From the NCBI GenBank assembly GCA_021732445.1, contig JAKFUZ010000003.1, positions 1 through 64,000 on the forward strand: a stretch of 64,000 nt of DNA. Direction: 5' to 3'. Shown here one piece after another: positions 46,329-54,910 of this stretch (positions are counted from its first letter, which is position 1; each line of letters opens with the position of its first letter). Under the pieces are notes generated by a model. The model did no database searches. It was given only the letters and a program-made list of their open reading frames with translations, and was not told the origin of the DNA. Both the position numbers and the translations under genes were made by a program. Source of the DNA: Sphingomonas sp. GTDB lineage: Bacteria > Pseudomonadota > Alphaproteobacteria > Sphingomonadales > Sphingomonadaceae.

Positions 46329-47086
46329 ACAGGCGCTTGCGCGCGCGCGACCTGAAACCCGGCGAACGACTGGCTTACCGGCATCAGCTCCAGCCGATTG
46401 ATGTTGAGGTGCGGCGGGAGCGAGGCTACCCACAGCATCGTCGCGGCAATGTCTTCCGCCGTCATCGGGTGCGCGCCGCCATATAGCGCGTCGGATGCCT
46501 GCTGGTTGCCGCCGGTGCGCACCAGCGTGAATTCCGTCTCGACCATGCCCGGCTCAATCGACGTAACGCGCACGCCCTTGCCGTGCAGATCGGCGCGCAG
46601 CCCAAGCGAGAATTGCTCGACAAAGGCCTTGGTGCCGCCATAGACATTGCCGCCGGGATAGGGGTAGGTCGCGGCCACGGACGACAGGTTGATGATAGCC
46701 CCCGTGCGCGCGATGAGGCCCGGCAGCAGCCTTGCGGTCAGCGAGACCAGCGCGGTCACGTTGGTGTCGATCATCACCTTCCACTGCGCGACATCTGCCT
46801 GGTCGGCCGGCGCCGTGCCCAGTGCCAGCCCGGCATTGTTGATGAGCAGATCAATATCGGCGAATGCAGGCGGAAGGGCTGCGAGTGCGGCCTCGCGCGC
46901 GGGCTCGTCCCGCACGTCGAAGCAGGCGCCGTGCACCTTGCCGGCACCCAGCGATGCGACCAGCGCTGCCAGCCGCTCCTGCCGCCGGCCAGTTGCGATC
47001 ACGCGCCAGCCCGCGCCGGCAAACGCCTGTGCGGCGGCTGCACCGATGCCGGCGGTTGCGCCGGTGATGAGAACCGTCTTTGCCAT
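46319..47086 (-). CDS. Short-chain dehydrogenase/reductase (YdfG-like)
   Basis: 255 residues. Cofactor loop ITGATAGIGAAAAQAF, ATGRRQERL (Arg pair, pointing to NADP), NNAGLALGT, catalytic Ser in IINLSSVAATYPYPGGNVYGGTKAFVEQFSLGL, which also contains YxxxK, and SIEPGMVETEF. The sequence is close in style to YdfG, which oxidises serine, 3-hydroxy acids and related compounds with NADP. Its 3' end overlaps the convergent hydratase by ten bases. Confidence 0.85.
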   Translation of the reverse strand: MAKTVLITGATAGIGAAAAQAFAGAGWRVIATGRRQERLAALVASLGAGKVHGACFDVRDEPAREAALAALPPAFADIDLLINNAGLALGTAPADQADVAQWKVMIDTNVTALVSLTARLLPGLIARTGAIINLSSVAATYPYPGGNVYGGTKAFVEQFSLGLRADLHGKGVRVTSIEPGMVETEFTLVRTGGNQQASDALYGGAHPMTAEDIAATMLWVASLPPHLNINRLELMPVSQSFAGFQVARAQAPVQR

Positions 47087-47226
47087 GTGCCAATGTCCCC
47101 TTATTTTGCGAGGCGCGATCTATAGCCGGCCGGCGCCCGGAAGAAACTGCGTTGATCGGCAGCGACGTTCATCGCATGACGCGCGAGGCGGCGCATTGCC
47201 TGCCCCCGCCGCTGGAGCAACCACGT

Positions 47227-47859
47227 ATGAAACTCCATGGTTATTTCCGCAGCGCTGCCTCGTGGCGGGTGCGGATTGCGTTCAATCTCAAGGGCTTGGC
47301 CGCGAACCACGTGCCGCATAACCTGCGCGATGGCGAGCAGCACGATGCCGCTTTTCGGGCGCTGAACCCGCAAGGCTATGTACCCGCGCTTGAGCTGGAG
47401 GATGGCACGATCCTCACCCAGTCGCTTGCGATCATCGAATGGCTTGACGAGACGGTGCCCGCCCCGCCTTTGCTGCCCGCCGATCCGCTGGCGCGCGCCA
47501 GGGCACGGGGTTTTGCGCAGGTGCTGGCCGCCGATACTCATCCCCTGCAGAATCTGAAGGTGCTGAACGCGTGGCGCAGCGCCGGGCAAAGTGAAGCGCA
47601 GGTTATGGCCTGGGCCGCGCAGGTCAATGCAAGCGGCCTCGCGGCGTGCGAGGCGTTGCTCGCCGGGCGCGCCGACCGCTTCTGCTTTGGCGCCGCACCG
47701 GGCCTTGCTGATATCTGCCTGGTGCCGCAACTGGGCAATGCCCGCCGGTTCGGCGTCGATGTAAGCGCCTTTCCCAGGCTGCTTGCCGTTGAGGCGGCGT
47801 GCAACGCGCTTGCCGCTTTTGCGGCGGCCGTGCCCGGCGAGCAGGCAGACGCGGTGTGA
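47227..47859 (+). CDS. Maleylacetoacetate isomerase / zeta-class glutathione S-transferase
   Basis: 210 residues from MKLHGYFRSAASWRVRIAF; the track start 49 codons upstream is rejected. The zeta-class active-site motif is normally SSCSWRVRIAL; here it reads SAASWRVRIAF, so the catalytic Ser is kept but the Cys is replaced by Ala. NPQGYVPALELEDGTILTQSLAIIEWLDE is the glutathione-binding cis-Pro and gamma-Glu site, and ADTHPLQNLKVL is the zeta helix motif. The enzyme isomerises maleylacetoacetate in tyrosine degradation, but no homogentisate gene adjoins it. Confidence 0.87.
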   Translation: MKLHGYFRSAASWRVRIAFNLKGLAANHVPHNLRDGEQHDAAFRALNPQGYVPALELEDGTILTQSLAIIEWLDETVPAPPLLPADPLARARARGFAQVLAADTHPLQNLKVLNAWRSAGQSEAQVMAWAAQVNASGLAACEALLAGRADRFCFGAAPGLADICLVPQLGNARRFGVDVSAFPRLLAVEAACNALAAFAAAVPGEQADAV

Positions 47860-47878
47860 TATCGCCGGCGAGCGCCGC

Positions 47879-49021
47879 TTATCGCCTGGGGGTGTAAGAC
47901 CTGCCCAGAAAGGAGAACGCTGGCAATGCCTCATGCCGCTTCAGGTCGAACCAGGCGGCATTCTCCCAGTTGGACCCAGTGCCCCACCGCGTCTTGCACC
48001 CGGTCGATACCCAGGCCGGCTCCCAATAAACGATGCCGATGCCGCCATTGTCCGCGGTCGTCTGCGTAAGGTCGGTCAGATAGGCAAGCTGGCCCTGAGG
48101 CGTTGCTGGATAACCGGGGACAAGCGTGTCGGCGCCCAGCAGATTGGGGGAGGCGTCTGCGCCGTCGGTGGTGAAGGGATAGGCCGTCTCGACCACCACG
48201 ATATCGGCGCCAAAGCGGCGCCTGGCCACGCGGATTGTCTCACCAAGCTCGGCGATGCTGCGCGTTGACCATTTGCGGTAATAGCTGATGCCGATCAGGT
48301 CAAAATCGGTGACGCCCGCAGAGCGCGCGGCCGCAAACCACCCGAGTACATTTTCGGGCTGCGCAATGTGGAGCATCACCCGCGGCGCACGGCCCTTTTG
48401 CCGCCCGGCCTCGCGCACCGCCGCAATTCCTGCGTTGAACAGCGCGGCATTGCGTGTCCAGTTGATCGGCCTGTCGGATTTACCGGCCATCAGCTCGCCA
48501 TTGGTTTCGTTGCCGACCTGCACCCAGTCGGGCATCAGCCCTTGGGCGTCGAGCGCCATCAGCGTGTCGCGGGTGAAATCGTGCAGCGCCCTGGCCTGCG
48601 CATCCGGCGCAAGCCCAGCCCAGGCGGCGGGCACGATCTGTTTGTCGCCATCTGCCCAATCGTCGGAATAATGAAAGTCGAGCAACGTCTTGAAGCCGGC
48701 CGCCTTGGCGCGCCGCAGCGTTTTGGTGACATCGGCCAGGCCGCTATAGCGTGTCCAGTCGGGGTTGTTCCACAACCTCACCCGCACGATGTTGCCGCCT
48801 TGAGCGCGCATATACGCAAACGGATCGACGCGCTTGCCGCGCGCGCGGAACACGGCGCCGCAATCTTCCATCTCGTTCACATAAGAAAGGTCAGCCCCCA
48901 GAAACAGGCCATTGGCCGTGCTGAGCGAAGCAGGATCGCGCGTCGGCGCCGCAGCGCCGAGCAGCAGCGGTGCGAGGATCAGCCACGCAGCGCGGCGCGG
49001 GGTGTTGCTGCGGGTGATCAT
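47879..49021 (-). CDS. GH53 endo-beta-1,4-galactanase
   Basis: 380 residues from the ATG at 49021, which follows GGAGGA; the track start five codons earlier overlaps that site. A signal peptide precedes the barrel. The GH53 core is clear: FLGADLSYVNEMEDCG, VRVRLWNNP, LLDFHYSDDWADGDKQIVP, the acid/base Glu in DWVQVGNETNGELM, ISYYRKWS and the nucleophile Glu in IVVVETAYPF. The C-terminal GIGIVYWEPAWVSTGCKTRWGTGSNWEN is typical. It cuts beta-1,4-galactan side chains of pectin. It is the second gene of an operon behind the GH2 gene. Confidence 0.92.
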   Translation of the reverse strand: MITRSNTPRRAAWLILAPLLLGAAAPTRDPASLSTANGLFLGADLSYVNEMEDCGAVFRARGKRVDPFAYMRAQGGNIVRVRLWNNPDWTRYSGLADVTKTLRRAKAAGFKTLLDFHYSDDWADGDKQIVPAAWAGLAPDAQARALHDFTRDTLMALDAQGLMPDWVQVGNETNGELMAGKSDRPINWTRNAALFNAGIAAVREAGRQKGRAPRVMLHIAQPENVLGWFAAARSAGVTDFDLIGISYYRKWSTRSIAELGETIRVARRRFGADIVVVETAYPFTTDGADASPNLLGADTLVPGYPATPQGQLAYLTDLTQTTADNGGIGIVYWEPAWVSTGCKTRWGTGSNWENAAWFDLKRHEALPAFSFLGRSYTPRR

Positions 49022-49039
49022 TTGGCCATCCTCCATGAC

Positions 49040-51529
49040 TCAGGTAGCGGTGAGCAGCAGCCGCGCCGGGCGGGACGCGGCACCGCGAACCGCCACACCG
49101 ATCGCGCCGGGCCCGCTTGCCTGCACCAGCAACTGCGCCAGGCCGTTGAACAATTGCCCGTGATCGCGCGCAAGATTGCGGCTCAGCGGGTCGCCATTGC
49201 CGATGCCGATGACGCGGCCTGGCCCGGTGAGCACCACCTCGAACGCGGTATCGGCCACGGGCACTGCGCGCGCGCCAGCATCCAGCGCGGACACGGTCAC
49301 CACGGCCACGTCCCGACCGTCGCCGGCAAAACGCGGCCGATCTGCCGCAAGCGCCAGCGCCACTGGCGCGCCCGTCGTCTCGCGCACGTCACGCGCAATT
49401 ACCCGGCCACCGCGATACCCGCGCGCCTCGATTCGCCCCGGCGCATAGGGAACCATCCAGGCGACATGGCGGTTGGGCGCGACCGCCTTTCGCCCGGCCG
49501 AGCGGCCATTGACGATAAGCTCCACCGCATCGGCATTGCTGTGCGCCCAAATTTCGATTGGCTGGCCTTCGCGGCCCGCCCAGTTCCAGTGCGGGAACAG
49601 ATGGACCAGCGGCTCATCGCGCCGCCACCACGCCTGATAATAATAGAAATTATCCTTGGGAAAGCCGCACAGATCGGCCACACCAAAATAGGATGAGACG
49701 CTTGGCCACTTGCCATAAGGCGTCGGCTCGCCGCGATAATCAAAGCCGGTCCAGATGAAGCCACCGGCGACATAGGGCGCGTCGGCGACGATCGACCACC
49801 ACGCCTCGGCCGTTGTCGCCCACCACGGGTGTTCGGTATCATAAGCGCGGACGATGTGGCGGGCGGCATCATTGGCATATTCGCCGCGGGTCGAAACGGT
49901 GGAGCCGGTTTCGGTGCCCATAATCGGCCGATCGGGAAATTTCTCGTGGAAGGCCGCCATTTTGCCGGTGCGATAATTGAAACCCACGACATCGACGACA
50001 AGGCTTGCGCCCAGCCCGAACCCGTTGTCAAAAGCCTGGGTGGTCGGCCGCGTGGCGTCCAGACGCTTTAACTCGCGGATCATTTCGGCAGAAATGCGCG
50101 CGCCCCGTGCGGTGCCCTGATGTGGCTCCTCATTGCCAACCGACCAGGCGATGATTGACGGGTGGTTGCGGTCGCGCCTCACGATCCGGCGGAGCTGGTC
50201 AATCGCCTGCGCCGATGTGGTGTTCAACCGCATCTCGTTGACCATCAGCATGCCGCGCGCATCGCACTCATCAAGCAGCGCAGCAGAGGGCGGGTTGTGC
50301 GCGCTACGCCAGGCATTAGCCCCCATCGCCTGCATCCGCCCGACGCGCCAGGCATCCAGCGCGGGTGGAATGGCCGCGCCCACGCCTGCATGGTCCTGAT
50401 GGTTGCACACGCCCTTCAGCTTGACCGGCTTGCCGTTGAGCAGGAAGCCGCGTTCGGCATCGAACATGACGGTACGAATACCGAAGGGCGTTTCGTGATG
50501 GTCGACCACGGCGCCATCGACCACCAGCTCGGCGACATGGGTGTAGAGCGCCGGCGCCTCGACCGACCACAGCGCCGCGCTGGCCAGCGTGAACGAAACG
50601 TCAATGCTGGCGCCTTCCTCTGCGGCAAGCCGCAGGGGGTGCTCGTCGGCCCGCGCGACGACATCGCCCGCCGGGCCGACCAGCCATTGCCGCAAAACGG
50701 GTGCGCGCGGTGCGAGCGCCGTGTTTACGACCTCGCACCGCGCGGTCACCGTCGCACCGGCCGCCTTGGGCGCGGCAATGATCTGGATACCCCAGGCGGG
50801 CACATGCACGGCATCGGCGACAATCAGGTGGACGTCGCGGTAGATGCCGGCGCCCTCATAGAACCAGCCTTCCCCAAGGCTTGCATCGACGCGAAGCGCC
50901 AGCAGATTGGGCTTGGCGTCGTCGTTCAGAAAATCGGTGATGTCGACGACAAAGGGCGCATAGCCCGATTCCTCGTGCGCCGCGATATAGCCGTTGACGA
51001 ACACCAGCGAATCGCGAAACACCCCGTCAAATTCCAGCCACGCGCGCTTGCCCGGCAGCGCGACCTCCGCTGGCAGAACGCGCCGATACCAGCCCACGCT
51101 GTTGTGCGGGAAATTGCGGCCAATTGCTTTGAAGCCGTGCGCGGCGGCCGCGTCATTCAGACCCTCGGGCAGGGTTTTGGAAGGTTCGGCAAAGGGCAGG
51201 TCAACCGCCCAGTCATGCGGCACGCGCACCGCCTGCCAGTCGCCTGTATCCAGATCAGCGCCCGCCGCTGTGGCGGTAAACGCGCCCTGCTTGGCAAAAG
51301 TGCGCTGGAACCGGCCAAAGCCAAAATCGCGTGCTTCGTCACTTGCATGGCCCAGATGGAACAGCCAGCCCTCGTCAAGCCGCAGTCGCCGGCGGGCAGA
51401 CCGTTCCAGGGGGAGCGACGCGGCGGCGGCCGGCGCCGCCATCCCGGCTGGCGCCAGCAGCGCGCCTGATGCCGCAACGCCAGCGGCAAGCGCGCCGCGC
51501 CGGGTAATATCCGCCCTGTCGCTTCCCAT
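49040..51529 (-). CDS. GH2 beta-galactosidase, twin-arginine exported
   Basis: 829 residues. The N-terminus ADITRRGALAAGVAASGALL is a twin-arginine signal. A sugar-binding domain (about residues 50-220, WQAVRVPHDWAVDLPF), an immunoglobulin-like domain and the TIM barrel (from about 340, FGIRTVMFDAERGFLLNGKPVKLKGVCNHQD) follow. Acid/base Glu is in AWSVGNEEPHQGTA and the nucleophile is in RPIMGTETGSTVSTRGEY. Two further beta domains end the protein. With GH53 it would trim galacto-oligosaccharides to galactose in the periplasm. The promoter has a perfect TATAAT. Confidence 0.9.
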   Translation of the reverse strand: MGSDRADITRRGALAAGVAASGALLAPAGMAAPAAAASLPLERSARRRLRLDEGWLFHLGHASDEARDFGFGRFQRTFAKQGAFTATAAGADLDTGDWQAVRVPHDWAVDLPFAEPSKTLPEGLNDAAAAHGFKAIGRNFPHNSVGWYRRVLPAEVALPGKRAWLEFDGVFRDSLVFVNGYIAAHEESGYAPFVVDITDFLNDDAKPNLLALRVDASLGEGWFYEGAGIYRDVHLIVADAVHVPAWGIQIIAAPKAAGATVTARCEVVNTALAPRAPVLRQWLVGPAGDVVARADEHPLRLAAEEGASIDVSFTLASAALWSVEAPALYTHVAELVVDGAVVDHHETPFGIRTVMFDAERGFLLNGKPVKLKGVCNHQDHAGVGAAIPPALDAWRVGRMQAMGANAWRSAHNPPSAALLDECDARGMLMVNEMRLNTTSAQAIDQLRRIVRRDRNHPSIIAWSVGNEEPHQGTARGARISAEMIRELKRLDATRPTTQAFDNGFGLGASLVVDVVGFNYRTGKMAAFHEKFPDRPIMGTETGSTVSTRGEYANDAARHIVRAYDTEHPWWATTAEAWWSIVADAPYVAGGFIWTGFDYRGEPTPYGKWPSVSSYFGVADLCGFPKDNFYYYQAWWRRDEPLVHLFPHWNWAGREGQPIEIWAHSNADAVELIVNGRSAGRKAVAPNRHVAWMVPYAPGRIEARGYRGGRVIARDVRETTGAPVALALAADRPRFAGDGRDVAVVTVSALDAGARAVPVADTAFEVVLTGPGRVIGIGNGDPLSRNLARDHGQLFNGLAQLLVQASGPGAIGVAVRGAASRPARLLLTAT

Positions 51530-51549
51530 CGCCGCCCACTCCCAATGCT

Positions 51550-51569
51550 CTAATTATATTATCTATTAG
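51550..51569 (-). promoter_or_regulatory. Promoter and inverted repeat of the GH2-GH53 operon
   Basis: On the minus strand CTAATAGATAATATAATTAG contains a consensus -10 TATAAT (51558-51553). The same 20 bases form an inverted repeat CTAAT-N10-ATTAG. The 9-mer GATAATATA (51563-51555) recurs upstream of the sugar-acid dehydratase at 36314. It lies about 25 bases before the GH2 start and is the only AT-rich segment on this side of the gap. Confidence 0.5.
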
Positions 51570-51646
51570 CGGGTCGGTCGCACAGGGCAACCCGCCGCCG
51601 GCAGTCGGGCAGGGGCCAAAAGTGCATCATGCCCGCAGCGGCCGGC

Positions 51647-51662
51647 ATTTTAACGTTAAAAT
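51647..51662. promoter_or_regulatory. 16-bp perfect palindrome, LacI-type operator
   Basis: ATTTTAACGTTAAAAT is a perfect 16-bp palindrome with central CG, the hallmark of LacI-family operators. It sits 63 bases upstream of the permease ATG and about 118 bases from the GH2 start. Its right half includes a -10-like TAAAAT (51657-51662) for the permease, so binding would block that promoter. It may act on either or both divergent genes. Confidence 0.6.
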
Positions 51663-51724
51663 ACTTGTCCCGCGGCCTTGGCGACAGAGCCATAGCGATG
51701 CAGACTGAGCGCAAGGGGAGACCA

Positions 51725-53104
51725 ATGACAGGCGCACCAATCGGCACCGGGGAACACGGCCTCCACAAATCGCTCAGCAAAGCGCAGATAACCATGATGG
51801 GCCTTGGTGGCGCAATTGGCACCGGGCTGTTTCTGGGGAGTGGCATCGCAATTGGCTATGCTGGTCCCGCCGTCATCCTCAGCTATCTCATCGCCGGGTT
51901 CATTGCGGTCGTCATGGTGTTCAGCCTGTCGGAAATGGCGGTCGCACACCCAGCCGCCGGATCCTTTGGCATTTATGCCGAGACCTATATCAACCCCTGG
52001 GCCGGTTTCATGGTGCGGCTTACCTATTGGATGTCGCAGGTCATCGCCGTTGGCGGAGAGGCGGTCGCGGCGGGCGTATACATGACCTATTGGTTCCCCG
52101 ACGTGCCGGTGTGGCTATGGTCGCTCAGTTTTGCGCTGCTGTTGCTCTACATCAATTCGCGCTCAGTGGGTAATTTCGGCACGGTGGAATATTGGTTCGC
52201 GCTCATCAAGGTGGTGGCGATTCTAGTGTTCATCGTGCTTGGCGCGTCGACGATATTGGGTATCGGCCAACCGGCAACCGGCACCGCGAACCTGACCGGC
52301 CTGCCCGGCGGCTTCATGCCGCATGGCTGGTGGGGTGTGTGGATGGGCGTCATCATCGGCATTTTCTCGTTCACCGGCATTGAGCTTATCGCGGTAACAT
52401 CGGGCGAGACGGCGGACCCCAAAACCGCGATTCCGGCCGCGCTGCGGACAATGGCTGTCCGCCTCATCCTGTTCTACGTACTCGCGCTGGCGATTGTCGT
52501 CAGCTATGTGCCGTGGACGGAGACCGGCGCCAAGGTCATCACGCAAAGCCCTTTTGTAAAGATTTTTGCGCATAGCGGCATTCGCCAGGCGGCGGGCATC
52601 ATGAATTTCGTGGTCGTGAGCGCAGCGTTGTCGAGCATGAACACCAATATCTATCTGTCGTCGCGAATGTTGTTCTCGCTGTCACGCGGCGGCTATGCGC
52701 CGGCTTTTCTCGGGCGACTGAGCAGCAACGGCACGCCGGTTGGCGCGATCTTGCTGTCGGGCGCGAGCATTTTGCTGGCGGCGAGCGTTTCGGCGCTCAC
52801 GCCGCTTGCGTATAATTACCTGTTCGGCATTGCGCTGTTTGGCAGCATTTCGGTGTGGATCACGATTTTGGTGAGCCATATCGGGTTCCGCCGGCACCAT
52901 GATGGGGCGCCGCTGCCCGTGAAGATGCCGCTATTCCCCTATCTTCAGCTAAGCGGGCTGGCGCTGCTCATCGCCATTCTCGTCACCATGGGGCTCGACA
53001 CCGATTTCTGGAACATCGCGTGGATCGTTGGCGTGCCGTGGATGCTGCTGGTGACGCTTGCCTATTTTCTATGGGCCCGAAAGCCGCAGGTGGCGGCGGC
53101 GTAG
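51725..53104 (+). CDS. Amino acid permease (AAT/APC superfamily)
   Basis: 459 residues from MTGAPIGTGEHGLHKSLSK, chosen because AAGGGGAGACCA directly precedes the ATG. Twelve membrane segments. The first carries the APC substrate loop GLGGAIGTGLFLGSGIAI, and the segment FSFTGIELIAVTSGETADPKTAIPAA is the AAT signature. SSMNTNIYLSSRMLFSLSRGGYAP lies in segment 8. Relatives (CycA, GabP, AroP, ProY) import amino acids with protons. Specificity is not readable. It is divergent from the galactanase operon and shares its control region. Confidence 0.88.
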   Translation: MTGAPIGTGEHGLHKSLSKAQITMMGLGGAIGTGLFLGSGIAIGYAGPAVILSYLIAGFIAVVMVFSLSEMAVAHPAAGSFGIYAETYINPWAGFMVRLTYWMSQVIAVGGEAVAAGVYMTYWFPDVPVWLWSLSFALLLLYINSRSVGNFGTVEYWFALIKVVAILVFIVLGASTILGIGQPATGTANLTGLPGGFMPHGWWGVWMGVIIGIFSFTGIELIAVTSGETADPKTAIPAALRTMAVRLILFYVLALAIVVSYVPWTETGAKVITQSPFVKIFAHSGIRQAAGIMNFVVVSAALSSMNTNIYLSSRMLFSLSRGGYAPAFLGRLSSNGTPVGAILLSGASILLAASVSALTPLAYNYLFGIALFGSISVWITILVSHIGFRRHHDGAPLPVKMPLFPYLQLSGLALLIAILVTMGLDTDFWNIAWIVGVPWMLLVTLAYFLWARKPQVAAA

Positions 53105-53107
53105 CGC

Positions 53108-53539
53108 TCAGCCGGCAACCGACTGCACGGTCTGCACCACGCACCCTTCCAGCCGGGCGCGCCAGTCTTGCGGCCAGGCGCAGGCCAGCGTCGTCCGCGT
53201 GTCGATGGGTACTTGTACCAGCACCGCCGTAAATCGCACTTCGAGCCCCACAGACGCTGCGACGCGCAGCGTAACCGACCGCGCCGACACCGCCTGCACC
53301 GCAACTGCAATGTCGAGATGCTCGCCAAGCCGGCACGCGCGCGCAAAATCGGTGGATAGCGAGCGCGTCGGCAACCCGCAGTGGTGAAGCCGGTGCATCG
53401 TTTGCCGGTCCACGCCCAGCGCCGCCAGCGTCCAGTCCTCAATCGCTGCATCGACCAGCGCGAGCAGCCGCGGATAATAGGCGATGCCTGCAAAATCGCA
53501 GTCGCCAAAGCGAACGGGCAGGGTGGCGGAGAAAATCAT
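53108..53539 (-). CDS. Acyl-CoA thioesterase (4-hydroxybenzoyl-CoA thioesterase-like hotdog fold)
   Basis: 143 residues from the ATG at 53539 (MIFSATLPVRFGDCDFAGIAYYP). RFGDCDFAGIAYYPRLL is the hotdog active-site helix of the 4-hydroxybenzoyl-CoA thioesterase family, with Asp in GDCD as the catalytic acid. The later part (HLDIAVAVQAVSARSVTLRVAAS) completes the sheet. It hydrolyses aromatic or acyl thioesters. It closes a four-gene minus-strand operon with an enoyl-CoA hydratase, a MarR regulator and an SDR, so it may release CoA from dead-end intermediates of that pathway. Confidence 0.82.
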   Translation of the reverse strand: MIFSATLPVRFGDCDFAGIAYYPRLLALVDAAIEDWTLAALGVDRQTMHRLHHCGLPTRSLSTDFARACRLGEHLDIAVAVQAVSARSVTLRVAASVGLEVRFTAVLVQVPIDTRTTLACAWPQDWRARLEGCVVQTVQSVAG

Positions 53540-53600
53540 CGCGCGGCGATAGAGGAGGCCGGGCCGATCATCAACCGTGCAAGCGGCGGCCGATGCCCTG

Positions 53601-54419
53601 TCAGTCGCCCTTGAACACCGGCGAGCGCTTTTCCGCAAAAGCCTGATAGGCGCGGGCAAAATCCTGCGTCTGCATGCATATCGCCTGTGCCTGCGCTTCC
53701 ATCTCGATGGCAACGTCCAGGCTGACCGCCCACTCGGTGTTGAGCTGCGTCTTGGTAATGCCGTGCGCAAAGGTCGGCCCGGCCGCCAGGCTCAGCGCCA
53801 GATTCTGTGCCTCGGCGAGCAGCAGGTCCGCGGCCACCAACCGGTTGTGAAACCCCCAGCGCTCGCCCTCGTCAGCGCTCATCATCCGGCCAGTGAACAA
53901 CAGTTCGCTGGCGCGCCCCTGCCCGATGATTCGCGGCAGCATGGCGCAGGCCCCCATATCGCAGCCCGCAAGACCCACCCGCGCAAACAAAAACGCCGTC
54001 CGCGTGGCCGGCGTTGCAAAGCGGATGTCGGATGCCATGGCGAGAATGGCCCCGGCGCCTACGCAAACACCGTCCAGCGCCGCCACAATCGGCTGCGGAC
54101 AACCCCGCATGGCCTTGACGAGATCGCCGGTCATTCGGGTGAAAGCGAGCAATTCTGGCATGGCCATTTTGGTGAGCGGGCCGATAATCTCGAACACATC
54201 GCCGCCCGAACTGAAATTGCCACCCGCCCCCGCCAGCACCACGGCCTTCACGTCGGGCGCATAGGCCAGCGCGCGGAACAGATCGCGCAACTCGGCATAG
54301 CTTGCAAAGGTCAGCGGGTTTTTCATCGCCGGGCGGTCCAGCGTGATCGTCGCGACGCCATCGGCAAAGGCCCAGCGGCAATGAGCAGGGGCATAAGTGG
54401 CGGGGTCGATCATCATCAT
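53601..54419 (-). CDS. Enoyl-CoA hydratase/isomerase family protein
   Basis: 272 residues. Crotonase motifs are [18 protein letters not shown], the oxyanion segment [16 protein letters not shown] and [27 protein letters not shown], then [24 protein letters not shown], where Cys-Asp replaces the usual Glu pair, so it may not be a simple hydratase. The C-terminal [34 protein letters not shown] is typical. Close homologues are found in aromatic degradation clusters. Overlaps the MarR gene upstream by four bases. Confidence 0.87.
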   Translation of the reverse strand: MMMIDPATYAPAHCRWAFADGVATITLDRPAMKNPLTFASYAELRDLFRALAYAPDVKAVVLAGAGGNFSSGGDVFEIIGPLTKMAMPELLAFTRMTGDLVKAMRGCPQPIVAALDGVCVGAGAILAMASDIRFATPATRTAFLFARVGLAGCDMGACAMLPRIIGQGRASELLFTGRMMSADEGERWGFHNRLVAADLLLAEAQNLALSLAAGPTFAHGITKTQLNTEWAVSLDVAIEMEAQAQAICMQTQDFARAYQAFAEKRSPVFKGD

Positions 54420-54910
54420 TGCGGATCCTTGGGCATTGCATGCGCCAGCGAGACCTTGAGGCCGCCGAGCAGCTCAAACAACGCCTTGCGCTCGCTGGGT
54501 GAAAGGCCGCAGAGCATGTCGTCGATCCAGCCGTGATGCGCATCGGCCAGCGCCTCAAAATAGGCAATGCCCGCCTCGTTGAGGCGGGCAACGCTCGCGC
54601 GCCGGTCCTCAGGAGATGTCACCAGCGTTGCATAGCCGTCGTGCACGAGCTTTTGCACCAGCCCGGTCACATTGCCGTTTGACACCAGCAGCGAGCGCGA
54701 CAGCGCGCTCATCGTCATCCCCTCAGGATGGCGGGCTAGCGCCGCCAGTACATCAAAACGCGGCAGGGTGGTGTCGAACTGGTCGGCAAACCCGCGGCGC
54801 ACCTGCTTTTCGATGACCATCGTGCAACTCAGCAGCCGCAACCAGAGCCGCACGCTGGCGGACCGCCCGAGCTTGCCGTCATGCTTTTCGCGTATCGCCA
54901 CTGTCGCCAT
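54416..54910 (-). CDS. MarR-family transcriptional regulator
   Basis: 164 residues from the ATG at 54910, which overlaps the stop of the SDR gene by one base. The winged helix is at about residues 48-120: [60 protein letters not shown]- and C-terminal helices form the dimer. MarR proteins in catabolic operons are usually repressors released by a pathway aromatic acid or its CoA ester. This one lies inside the SDR-hydratase-thioesterase operon, so it probably controls its own transcript. Confidence 0.9.
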   Translation of the reverse strand: MATVAIREKHDGKLGRSASVRLWLRLLSCTMVIEKQVRRGFADQFDTTLPRFDVLAALARHPEGMTMSALSRSLLVSNGNVTGLVQKLVHDGYATLVTSPEDRRASVARLNEAGIAYFEALADAHHGWIDDMLCGLSPSERKALFELLGGLKVSLAHAMPKDPQ

